Source of the DNA: Helicobacter magdeburgensis
GTDB lineage: Bacteria > Campylobacterota > Campylobacteria > Campylobacterales > Helicobacteraceae
Reading direction: 5' to 3'
Assembly (NCBI RefSeq): GCF_000765825.2
Contig: NZ_JRPE02000010.1
Span: 30,215-94,214 of the forward strand
Length of the DNA: 64,000 bases
Each line of letters starts with the position of its first letter. The first letter of the stretch is position 1. The notes beneath the pieces were generated by a model. That model worked only from the letters and a program-made list of their open reading frames with translations. It had not been told where the DNA came from and ran no database searches. This document shows positions 56,496 through 64,000 of the stretch, piece by piece. The position numbers and the translations under genes are program-made.

Positions 56496-57473
56496 TTATC
56501 CCAGCTGGGGTGCGTCCTTTAGAGAAAATACGCTACCTTTGCCCTCATCATCAGCCTTTTTAGTTGGATACTCATTTGAGATTTTGCTTGTGATGTTTTT
56601 TGGCTTTTTGGTTCCGCGTTGGACGATGGCGATTCTATCTACATTATTTTCATACTCGTAGTTGATTTTCTCTTTTGCCGATGCGGGAATGCTTTTTGGC
56701 TTTGCTTCTAGCTTCGCTTGTGTCTCTAATGCTTCTTGCGCGAGAGATTGAGCATTTGCCCCTTGCGTTTCTAGGCTCATTTTGCTAGGGTTTAAGCCTT
56801 TGGCTTGGGCGAGATTTTGCACATCAGCTAGGGTTTTTAGAGCTTGTGCTTCTTCTTGTGGGATTTTAGTTTGTGGCATTGGCATAGAGGCTAAACGCGG
56901 AGTTGTTGCTTTTGAATCTAGGCTAGAATCTTTGCTTTCTGCAATTTTAGTTGCTGTGCTTGTTGAGCTTGTGTTTAAAGGTGTGCTTAGGGCTTCTACA
57001 AGGGGATTACTCTCTTTTGGTTTATTTTCTTTAGATGATTTGGCAATTTTTTCTTGCAAACCGATTTTTGAATCTTCACTCGCAGTGTCCTTAAAATCAA
57101 AAGACGCAGGAGTTGCACTTGGAGTTTGAGCTTTTTGACTTGCAGGCTTTGTGCTTGGGCTTTGTGCTTTTTGAGTCTGTGATGAAAGATTCTTATCAAG
57201 CAGCTCATTTTTTGAATCTGCTTGAGCTGTATTTTTACTCTCTGTCTTATTCATTTTGCCTTGCAAGGCTTTGCTAAGTGGATTCTTGTCATCTACGGCT
57301 TGGGCTTGACTTGAATCTTTGGCTTCCTTTTGAGCTTTGGCTTTAGCCTGTTTGGCAAACATATCTTCAAACTTGCTCTCCAACTTATTGACATCTGCTG
57401 ATGGAGAGTTTGGGCGTTTATCCAAGATAGAATCGGGCTTATTTAAAATAGAATTTTGCATTGCATCTAACAT
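56496..57473 (-). CDS. flagellar operon ORF, probable N-terminal part of FliK
   Basis: 325 residues from the ATG at 57473 (AAGGAG six bases before). Almost wholly low-complexity and rich in Ala, Lys, Ser, Gln, like FliK N-terminal regions. VNKLESKFEDMFAKQAKAK near residue 30 and YEYENNVDRIAIVQRGTK near the end are the only ordered-looking parts. It ends 34 bases before the next ORF. Removing one C from the CCCC at about 56507-56510 would join both frames through an acidic linker into one ~755-residue FliK. Otherwise it is a separate protein like those upstream of fliK in Campylobacter. Confidence 0.75.
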   Translation of the reverse strand: MLDAMQNSILNKPDSILDKRPNSPSADVNKLESKFEDMFAKQAKAKAQKEAKDSSQAQAVDDKNPLSKALQGKMNKTESKNTAQADSKNELLDKNLSSQTQKAQSPSTKPASQKAQTPSATPASFDFKDTASEDSKIGLQEKIAKSSKENKPKESNPLVEALSTPLNTSSTSTATKIAESKDSSLDSKATTPRLASMPMPQTKIPQEEAQALKTLADVQNLAQAKGLNPSKMSLETQGANAQSLAQEALETQAKLEAKPKSIPASAKEKINYEYENNVDRIAIVQRGTKKPKNITSKISNEYPTKKADDEGKGSVFSLKDAPQLG

Positions 57474-57509
57474 ACTGCACTCCTTACAAGAAAATATGCA
57501 AACTCTCAA

Positions 57510-57523
57510 GCAAATTGTATTCC
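57510..57523 (-). promoter_or_regulatory. sigma-54 (RpoN) promoter of the fliK-flgD-flgE operon
   Basis: On the minus strand, GG (57523-57522), ten bases, then GC (57511-57510) within TTTGCTT: the -24/-12 pattern TGG-N9-TTGCW with one weak position. It lies about 37 bases before the first gene. Hook genes are RpoN-dependent in Helicobacter. Confidence 0.7.
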
Positions 57524-57602
57524 TAAAATGAGAGTGTATTTTTTTTGTAGAAAAAAGTGTAGAATCTCGCATTTTTGAGTTTTTGGTTTCAAGGAGTGGA
57601 TT

Positions 57603-58187
57603 TTGTATAAAAAAATTTTGATGACTTTGGTTTTGTGTGTAGGTATGCAAAAGGATTTGTATGCGGAAAAGAGTGGATTTGAGATATATGGCGATGTAAT
57701 GCAGATTCTGCCTTTTGCAATGATGGCATATAGCTATGCTATTGATGATATGCAAGGTGTGAAAGAGCAAGCCATAGGGGCTGGAGCGACTTTCCTTACC
57801 ACTCACGCTATCAAGCAAGGCTTTGTGATTGTATCGCGTTCAAATGAATCGTATGCTAGAATCTCACAGCGTCCAAATAATGGAAGCTTTGATGGATTCC
57901 CAAGCGGACATACTTCATTTACTTTTTCGGCGGCTGGATTTGCTCAAAAACGCTATGGCTGGAAGTGGGGAGTGCCACTTAGTCTTATTGGTGCGTCAGT
58001 TGGAGCAAGTAGAGTGTATGCAGAGCGACATACAACTACGCAAGTCATCGCTGGAGCGATTTTGGGCTTTTCTCTTTCATATTTTTTGGCAAGCAAACAG
58101 AGTAAAGATTCACAACTCACTGCTTGGGTAGATAATGCGGAAAATGGCACACAAAACTATCATATAGGGTATATAAAGCGATTTTAG
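57603..58187 (+). CDS. PAP2-family phosphatase (LpxE/LpxF-like)
   Basis: 194 residues with a signal peptide or first membrane helix and the acid-phosphatase motifs: Lys71 with Arg90-Pro91 (KX6RP type, loosely spaced), PSGHTS at 100-105, and SRVYAERH with Arg137 and His143. Lipid A 1- or 4'-phosphatases and undecaprenyl-PP phosphatases share this fold; which lipid is cut is not clear. The TTG start at 57603 has AAGGAG six bases before; an ATG six codons on is an alternative. Confidence 0.85.
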   Translation: MYKKILMTLVLCVGMQKDLYAEKSGFEIYGDVMQILPFAMMAYSYAIDDMQGVKEQAIGAGATFLTTHAIKQGFVIVSRSNESYARISQRPNNGSFDGFPSGHTSFTFSAAGFAQKRYGWKWGVPLSLIGASVGASRVYAERHTTTQVIAGAILGFSLSYFLASKQSKDSQLTAWVDNAENGTQNYHIGYIKRF

Positions 58188-58200
58188 AATTTGCTTTAAT

Positions 58201-58767
58201 TTATTTTAAAACCTTAGGTAGTGTAATGCCCTTTTGTCCTTGGTATTTGCCTTTTTTATCTTTATAGCTTATCTCACAAGGCGAATCGCCCTCTAAAAAT
58301 AATACTTGAGCTATGCCTTCATTTGCATAAATCTTTGCTGGAAGTGGCGTTGTATTTGAAATCTCAATAGTGATATGCCCCTCAAACTCTGGCTCAAAAG
58401 GCGTAACATTTACAATTATCCCACACCTTGCATAAGTGCTTTTGCCAAGACAGATAGCAAGCACATTGCGTGGCATTCTAAAGTATTCTATCGTGCGTGC
58501 AAGGGCAAAAGAGTTTGGCGGCACAAGGCAGTAGCCCTTTTCACTCGCATCGACTTCTACGACATTGCGTTCATCAAAGCTTTTAGGATCAACCAAAGTC
58601 GCACCGATATTTGTAAAAATCATAAATTCACTACCCACGCGAATGTCATATCCATAGCTTGATAGCCCATAGCTTACGATATTTTGCCCCACTTGCTTTT
58701 CACAAAATGGCTCAATCATACCCTTTTTACTCATCTCTTTAATCCATAAATCAGACTTTAAACCCAT
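58201..58767 (-). CDS. dcd: dCTP deaminase
   Basis: Makes dUTP for thymidylate synthesis. 188 residues from the ATG at 58767 (GAGG before it), the length of HP0372; an ATG four codons earlier is less likely. [45 protein letters not shown] is split over the active site, with [16 protein letters not shown] and EGIAQVLF. Divergent from accB, as in H. pylori. Confidence 0.95.
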   Translation of the reverse strand: MGLKSDLWIKEMSKKGMIEPFCEKQVGQNIVSYGLSSYGYDIRVGSEFMIFTNIGATLVDPKSFDERNVVEVDASEKGYCLVPPNSFALARTIEYFRMPRNVLAICLGKSTYARCGIIVNVTPFEPEFEGHITIEISNTTPLPAKIYANEGIAQVLFLEGDSPCEISYKDKKGKYQGQKGITLPKVLK

Positions 58768-58858
58768 TTTGCACCTCACTTTTTACAAAAATTTTGCGTA
58801 TCTTTAAAAAATCGTGTTATTATAGCAGATTTAAATTTCACGACAAGAAAGGTGCAAG

Positions 58859-59323
58859 ATGAATCTACAAGAAATCAAAAAGATTATGGAGCTGTTTGAC
58901 AATAGTGATATTGCGAAGTTTAGTATTAAACAAGAGGGCTTTGAGCTAAAACTCCAAAAGGCTAATGCTAGTGTGAGTGGGGCGGTTACAGCCATTGCAC
59001 CAGCTCCTGTTGCAGCTATCTCTCAAACTCCAGTAGCAGAATCTGCTCCCGTTGCGACACCTAGCACACCAAAAGATACAAGCGGACATTTTATCACATC
59101 TCCTATGGTTGGGACATTTTACCGCTCTCCAAGCCCGGGTGCTGCTCCTTATGTTAATGTTGGTGATACAATTAAAAAAGGGCAGACCGTTGCTATTATT
59201 GAAGCAATGAAAATTATGAATGAGATTGAAGCGGAGTTTGACTGCAGGGTTGTTTCCATTGAAGTGAGCGATGGACAGCCTGTGGAGTTTAGCACTAATC
59301 TTATTAAAGTTGAAAAACTCTAA
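58859..59323 (+). CDS. accB: biotin carboxyl carrier protein of acetyl-CoA carboxylase
   Basis: 154 residues. An N-terminal helix pair (LQEIKKIMELFDNSDIAKF) for AccC contact, an Ala/Pro linker (44-70) and the biotinyl domain with Lys118 in EAMKIMNE. It carries the carboxyl group for malonyl-CoA synthesis. AAGGTG precedes the ATG, and accC follows 9 bases on. Confidence 0.96.
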   Translation: MNLQEIKKIMELFDNSDIAKFSIKQEGFELKLQKANASVSGAVTAIAPAPVAAISQTPVAESAPVATPSTPKDTSGHFITSPMVGTFYRSPSPGAAPYVNVGDTIKKGQTVAIIEAMKIMNEIEAEFDCRVVSIEVSDGQPVEFSTNLIKVEKL

Positions 59324-59332
59324 GGCAAAGCA

Positions 59333-60697
59333 ATGAGTGTAAAACAAAAAAAGATTCAAAAAATTCTCATAGCTAATCGTGGCGAGATTACGCTCCGTGC
59401 TATTAGAACAATCCAAGAGATGGGTAAAGAGGCTATTGCGATTTATTCAACAGCGGATAAAGATGCGTATTACCTTGATGTGGCAGATGGTAAAATCTGC
59501 GTAGGCGGGGATAAGTCAAGTGAAAGTTATCTCAATATTCCTGCGATTATGAGTGCGGCGGAGTTGCTTAAGGTTGATGCGATTTTTCCCGGCTATGGCT
59601 TTTTGAGTGAGAATCAAAATTTTGTGGAGATTTGCTCTCATCATAATATAGAGTTTATTGGACCAAGTGCCGAAGTTATGGTGCTTATGAGTGATAAGTC
59701 TAAGGCAAAAGATGTGATGAAAGAAGCGGGTGTGCCTGTAATTTTAGGGAGCGATGGAGCATTAAAAGACTATAAAGAGGCTGAAAGGATAGCAAATGAG
59801 ATAGGCTACCCTGTGATTTTGAAAGCTGCTGCTGGTGGTGGCGGACGCGGTATGCGTGTGGTTGAAAAACCTGAAATGCTTAAAAATCTCTATCTCGCAG
59901 CTGAATCTGAAGCAGTAAGTGCCTTTGGCGATGGCACGATTTATATGGAAAAATTTATCCGCAATCCCAAACATATTGAAGTGCAGATTCTAGCTGATAA
60001 GCACGGCAATGTGTTGCATATCGGTGAGCGTGATTGCTCTGCTCAAAGGCGACAGCAAAAGCTCATAGAAGAATCTCCCGCTGTGGTTTTAAAGCCTGAA
60101 GTGCGTCAAAGACTGCTAGATACTGCTGTAAAAGCCGCACAATACATTAAATATGTGGGGGCTGGGACATTTGAATTTTTGCTAGATGCGAATTATGAGG
60201 ATTTCTATTTTATGGAGATGAATACCCGTCTGCAGGTTGAACACACAGTGAGTGAGATGGTAAGCGGACTTGATTTGGTAGAGTGGATGATACGCATAGC
60301 CGAGGGACAGAAGCTCCCAAGTCAAGATTCTATTACTTTTAAAGGGCATTCTATTGAGTGCAGAATCACCGCAGAAGATCCTGAAAAGTTTTATCCTTGT
60401 CCGGGCAAGATTACAAAATGGGTGGCTCCGGGTGGAGCAAATGTGCGGCTTGATACTCACGCCTATGGTGGCTATACCGTGCCTATGCATTATGATTCTA
60501 TGATCGGCAAGCTTATTGTGTGGGGTGAGGACAGAGACAAGGCTATTATCCGTATGCACAGGGCTTTGAAAGAATTTTGTATTGAAGGTATTAAGACGAC
60601 TATCCCATTCCATATTAAGATGATGAAAAATAAGGACTTCCACGCTTCAAATATTCACACAAAATATTTGGAACAAAATATGCTTGAAATAGACTAA
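59333..60697 (+). CDS. accC: biotin carboxylase AccC
   Basis: 454 residues, ATP-grasp fold. KILIANRGEITLRAIRT begins the first domain, KAAAGGGGRGMR is the glycine-rich ATP loop, and HIGERDCSAQRRQQKLIEE, FEFLLD and MEMNTRLQVEHTVSE hold the metal and bicarbonate residues. It carboxylates the biotin on AccB. Co-transcribed with accB. Confidence 0.96.
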   Translation: MSVKQKKIQKILIANRGEITLRAIRTIQEMGKEAIAIYSTADKDAYYLDVADGKICVGGDKSSESYLNIPAIMSAAELLKVDAIFPGYGFLSENQNFVEICSHHNIEFIGPSAEVMVLMSDKSKAKDVMKEAGVPVILGSDGALKDYKEAERIANEIGYPVILKAAAGGGGRGMRVVEKPEMLKNLYLAAESEAVSAFGDGTIYMEKFIRNPKHIEVQILADKHGNVLHIGERDCSAQRRQQKLIEESPAVVLKPEVRQRLLDTAVKAAQYIKYVGAGTFEFLLDANYEDFYFMEMNTRLQVEHTVSEMVSGLDLVEWMIRIAEGQKLPSQDSITFKGHSIECRITAEDPEKFYPCPGKITKWVAPGGANVRLDTHAYGGYTVPMHYDSMIGKLIVWGEDRDKAIIRMHRALKEFCIEGIKTTIPFHIKMMKNKDFHASNIHTKYLEQNMLEID

Positions 60698-60755
60698 AGC
60701 AGAGTGCTAGAGATATTTAGAGATAGCGTATTAAGAGATATTTGAAGGAGCAAAA

Positions 60756-61460
60756 ATGAAAATTACCGCAAGCACAAGCCAAACATTAAAGCAAGAAGAG
60801 CTAAAATCAAAAGGGTCAAAAGCAACAAAACAAGCCCAAGATCCAAAAGATTCTCCTAAAGCTGACAAAGCAAAAAGTGTTGATGTAAGTGGCATAAAAG
60901 ACTCTCAACTCGCTCAAAATCTTAAAAACACCAACAGCGATATTGGACGCTTACAAGTCGCACAAAAATCACTCAAAACAATAGAATCTGATGTGAAAAA
61001 ATTTGCCGAACTTGCAGATGAAGATAAAGAAACTTTTGACAAAGGTGAGAAAGATGATATTCGCACTCAAATGCAGGATTTGAAAAAAAATATAGAATCT
61101 GTATTGAAAAAGGCGACTTTTGAAGGCACTAGTGTTTTTGCTAAAAACATAAAAGATGGCAGTGGCAATGTGATTTTTGACGCACCAAAGCTAAAAGTAG
61201 GGCTACTTGATACGGACGCTAAGAAGTTTTATGATATTTTAAAAGAGCAGCAAAGTGAAATTAAAGATGCCATTGACACACTAAAAGAACAAGCAGATAA
61301 TGACGCAGAGAAACTAAGCACAAAAGATGGTGTTAAAGTCGCCAAACAAGATGCAAAAGAGACAGATGGCTCATTTTTAAGAAAACTAGGCTCACTTTTC
61401 CGCGTTTCACACGATACGGATAAATTAAGCAATCAGCGTGTGCAAGAGCTTTTAGCGTAG
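60756..61460 (+). CDS. flagellin-like helical protein (HP0367-type), function unknown
   Basis: 234 residues with no signal peptide. The segment VDVSGIKDSQLAQNLKNTN and the following heptads (IGRLQVAQKSLKTIESDV, then IRTQMQDLKKNIESVLKKATFEGTSVF) resemble the D0/D1 helices of flagellins: a paired coiled coil ending in F-x-G-x-x-x-F. The C-terminal flagellin domain is missing or very divergent. It lies between accC and pseC, and pseC makes the sugar that decorates flagellin. Possible roles are a flagellin-related regulator or chaperone target; this is inference. Confidence 0.7.
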   Translation: MKITASTSQTLKQEELKSKGSKATKQAQDPKDSPKADKAKSVDVSGIKDSQLAQNLKNTNSDIGRLQVAQKSLKTIESDVKKFAELADEDKETFDKGEKDDIRTQMQDLKKNIESVLKKATFEGTSVFAKNIKDGSGNVIFDAPKLKVGLLDTDAKKFYDILKEQQSEIKDAIDTLKEQADNDAEKLSTKDGVKVAKQDAKETDGSFLRKLGSLFRVSHDTDKLSNQRVQELLA

Positions 61461-61471
61461 TTTGGTTTGTA

Positions 61472-62653
61472 GTGATACCTTATAGCACACAACTTATTGA
61501 TGAGAGCGATGTAAAGGCTTTGAATCTAGCCTTGCATTCCCCGCACCTTACACAAGGCAAACTTATCGAAGAATTTGAATCTGCCTTGTGTCAAAAGGCA
61601 AATGCTAAGTATGCCATCGCTTTTAACTCTGCTACTTCAGCCCTTTACGCACTCTATGGAGCATTTATCTATAAATATTTCCCCCATATTGCTAAATCAC
61701 GGATAAATCCACTACGACAGGCAGATGTTCAACAAGAGATTTATTTTGTTACTACACCTATAAGCTTTGTGGCTACGACAAATATGATGTTAGTTTGGGG
61801 TATCACGCCCATTTTTTGCGATGTGAAAGATGATGGCAACATTGATGAAAAAGCCCTTGCTAAGATTCTAGCCACTCACCAAAAAAGGGAGCATATCAAG
61901 GCAATTGTGAGTGTGGATTATGCGGGGAAAAGTGTGGAGTATGAAGCCTTGCAGAATCTTGCAAAGGAGTATAATCTTTTGTTGTTTGCGGATAGCTCTC
62001 ACGCTTTTGGTGGAAGCTACCACAATAAGCCTATTGGCTCTTTGGCAAATGCAAGTGTTTTTAGCTTTCACGCTTTAAAGCCTATTACTACCGCAGAGGG
62101 TGGGGCTTTGGTAACTGATGATGAAGAGTTAGCCCATTACGTAAGGCTTTTGCTTTCACACGGCGTGGAGAAAAAGAGGCTTTGGAATTATGATTGCTTA
62201 TTGGCGGGTATGAATTTTCGCTTGAGTGAGCTAGGAGCTGCCCTTGGGCTAAGTCAGCTCAAAAAGCTTGAATCTTTTATAGAATCTCGCCATAAAATCG
62301 CAAGATTCTACGATGGGTTTTTTGCTAACAATCCACATTTTGGGACAATTGCCATTCCAGAAAGCATACAAAGCACACATCATTTATATCCCATTTTGCT
62401 TTATCCGCATTTGTGGTGTAAAAAGGAGCAGATTTTTGAATCTATGCAGGAGCAGGGCTTAGGTGTGCAGGTGCATTATAAACCTATTTATCAATTTAGC
62501 TTATATAGGGGGATTTTTGGCGAAGTGCGATGTGAAAATGCTGAAAAGTTTTATCTCGCAGAGATTTCTATCCCTTGTCATCAGGGTTTAAGTCTTAAAG
62601 AAGCGGAAAATATAGCCAAAATCGTTACTCAAATATGTGAATCTTATATGTAA
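61472..62653 (+). CDS. pseC: PseC, UDP-4-amino-4,6-dideoxy-L-AltNAc transaminase
   Basis: PLP-dependent aminotransferase of the DegT/DnrJ/EryC family, second enzyme of pseudaminic acid synthesis, used to glycosylate flagellin. 393 residues. NSATSALYAL near residue 52, DSSHAFGG near 174-181, and the PLP lysine Lys203 in FHALKPITTAEGG. The GTG start at 61472 lies 11 bases after the previous stop with no clear ribosome site, so translation may be coupled. Same position as HP0366. Confidence 0.93.
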   Translation: MIPYSTQLIDESDVKALNLALHSPHLTQGKLIEEFESALCQKANAKYAIAFNSATSALYALYGAFIYKYFPHIAKSRINPLRQADVQQEIYFVTTPISFVATTNMMLVWGITPIFCDVKDDGNIDEKALAKILATHQKREHIKAIVSVDYAGKSVEYEALQNLAKEYNLLLFADSSHAFGGSYHNKPIGSLANASVFSFHALKPITTAEGGALVTDDEELAHYVRLLLSHGVEKKRLWNYDCLLAGMNFRLSELGAALGLSQLKKLESFIESRHKIARFYDGFFANNPHFGTIAIPESIQSTHHLYPILLYPHLWCKKEQIFESMQEQGLGVQVHYKPIYQFSLYRGIFGEVRCENAEKFYLAEISIPCHQGLSLKEAENIAKIVTQICESYM

Positions 62654-62722
62654 ATCCACATTTTTGCGTAAGATTTACTTTTTTGAGATGTGTGCTTTAC
62701 CCTTCTTTTTCTTTTTTTGCTG

Positions 62723-62728
62723 TATAAT
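62723..62728 (+). promoter_or_regulatory. -10 box of the right-edge chemoreceptor
   Basis: TATAAT 41 bases before the ATG at 62769. AAAGGA is the ribosome site. Confidence 0.5.
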
Positions 62729-62768
62729 CGCCGAGAAAATGCCAAATAACTTAACATAAAGGATTTTG

Positions 62769-64000
62769 ATGTTTAAATATCTCTCACTTAAATATAAAAT
62801 TTTGATTCTTATTTTTGGATCGTTTTTAAATTTTGCTGTGCTTGTAGGACTTGTTTTTATTGGTGAAAAAGAAATAGCAGAGCAGAGTGTAGAGCGACTG
62901 CACGATCTTATACAAGAGGAAGTTGAGCAAAAGCTTAAGCTTTCCACAGATTCTGTGGCACAATCTCTTGGGGCTTTGATAAAAGGACTTGATGAAAAGC
63001 AACAAATTGCTGTTATCGCTAAGGCTATTGAGGATTTTCGCTTTGAAGATGACAAATCGGGCTATTTTTTGCCTACAAGGAATATGTGCCGGTGGCTCAC
63101 CCTACACGTAAAGATTTGCTTGGCAAATCTCTAGCAGAAGCAAAAGATGTTAATGGCGTGTATTATGTGCGGGAGTTGTTTGATACCTCAAAACGACAGA
63201 CGGATAAAGGACTTTTTGTGCATTATCTTTTTTCTAAGCCTTTGCCTGATGGCACACTTGGCAATGCTCCTAAGATTGCCTATGCGGCGATGATTCCAAA
63301 TACGGATAATATTTGGATTTCCACAGGTGTGTATGCTGATACTTTTGAGCAATACGCACAAAATAGTTCAACATCTATTCTTTCTATGATTCGCTCTATT
63401 TTGAGTAATGCTCTCATCATTGCTTCTGTATGTTTTGTGGTTATTTTTGTGCCTTTGATGTTTATGTTTTATCGTTCATTACTAAAGAGCGTTGGTGTGT
63501 TGCAGCACAATATGATGTTGTTTTTCAAGTATCTTAATCGTGAAAGCAAAGAAATTAAGCTTACTCCACTTCATAATAAAGACGAATTTGGAGCGATGGC
63601 GAAGGGTATTGAGCAAAATGTGGAGCATATCGCTAAAGGCTTAGAATCCGACCAAGCTCTTGTCGCACAATCTCTTCAAGTTATAGATAGAGCAAAACAA
63701 GGTTATGCTGATAGTCTTATAGAATCTAAAGGCAGTAATCCACAGCTGAATAATCTAAGAGATTCTGTCAATGAACTGCTTAAACTCTTAATGACAGGTG
63801 TAGGAAAAGATTTAAATGAGATTAATCGTGTATTTGAATCTTACACAAGACTAGACTTCACCACAGAAGTAAAAGATGCAAGTGGTAGAGTAGAAGTAGT
63901 TACAAATACTCTAGGAGAAGAGATTAGAAAAATGCTGCATACAAGTTCTAACTTTGCTCAAAACCTAAGTGAAGAAGCAAAAGCATTAGCAGAAGCTGTA
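62769..64000 (+). pseudogene. methyl-accepting chemotaxis protein, sCache sensor, frameshifted at a T run; partial at right edge
   Basis: First membrane helix at about 12-32, then a periplasmic single-Cache sensor. The frame breaks at 63065-63070, where six T occur; seven T would give SGYFFAYKEYVPVAHPTRKD and a continuous frame to the window end. The rest of the sensor (LVH-type strands, YAAMIPNTDNIWISTGVY), a second membrane helix (ALIIASVCFVVIFVPLMFMF), a HAMP-like region and the start of the signalling coiled coil (SSNFAQNLSEEAKALAEAV) are intact. The cytoplasmic half resembles that of the receptor at 4556. As read here, translation stops at 63134. Confidence 0.83.

Overview
The window is a stretch of an AT-rich epsilonproteobacterial (Campylobacterota) chromosome, most likely from an enterohepatic Helicobacter. 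Three blocks keep the gene order of H. pylori: oorDABC / mltG / AsmA-like protein / nth / CheX-like / fliN / fliO / TonB-like (HP0582-HP0591 region), ispDF followed by an HP1021-type orphan regulator, and dcd / accB / accC / HP0367-like / pseC (HP0366-HP0372 region). Genes that H. pylori lacks (argB, a complete prpEBCD methylcitrate operon) point to a non-gastric species. No rRNA, tRNA, insertion sequence, prophage or CRISPR array was seen.

Layout. 0-6.7 kb: a partial unknown ORF, then lgt with a paired SMR transporter, panB and ruvB, then a chemoreceptor broken by a frameshift. 6.8-14.1 kb (minus strand): class II DAHP synthase, an SDR oxidoreductase, a CvfB-like RNA-binding protein, a tandem DUF305 protein, and clpS-clpA with a DUF815 ATPase. 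14.3-19.3 kb (minus): the 2-oxoglutarate:acceptor oxidoreductase operon oorDABC, mdh and mltG. 19.2-26.1 kb (plus): a 1069-residue AsmA-like protein, feoA, nth, and a motility group (CheX-like, FliN, FliO, TonB-like). 26.2-34.7 kb: YciI-like protein, thiC, ispDF, the orphan response regulator, pgpA, the argB-orf-hydE operon and a 2-hydroxyacid dehydrogenase. 34.8-40.3 kb: YqaA-family protein, luxS and an RND efflux pair. 40.3-48.1 kb: a pirin gene broken by a stop codon, an HTH regulator, and the divergent prpE-prpB-prpC-prpD operon. 48.2-57.5 kb (minus): galE, dcuA, a Sel1/Hcp lipoprotein, and a hook operon (fliK, flgD, flgE) behind a sigma-54 promoter. 57.6-64 kb: PAP2 phosphatase, dcd, accB-accC, a flagellin-like protein, pseC and a second frameshifted chemoreceptor running off the right edge.

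How the genes work together. Central metabolism is well represented. oorDABC and mdh serve the TCA cycle, DcuA imports and exports C4-dicarboxylates, and prpEBCD would turn propionate into pyruvate and succinate through the methylcitrate cycle. Motility is spread over several clusters: hook, C-ring, export gate, pseudaminic-acid glycosylation and two receptors.

Most notable points. (1) The hook protein FlgE carries three tandem repeats that look like CBM5/12 carbohydrate-binding modules. (2) A heptamer, AGATTCT/AGAATCT, is strongly over-represented in every reading frame. (3) Four genes carry apparent lesions: two chemoreceptors, pirin and probably fliK. These are either sequencing errors, phase-variable switches or real decay. 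(4) A 468-bp gap in the prp operon holds a GC-rich 39-codon ORF and a long hairpin. No clearly new multi-gene defence or secretion system was found.
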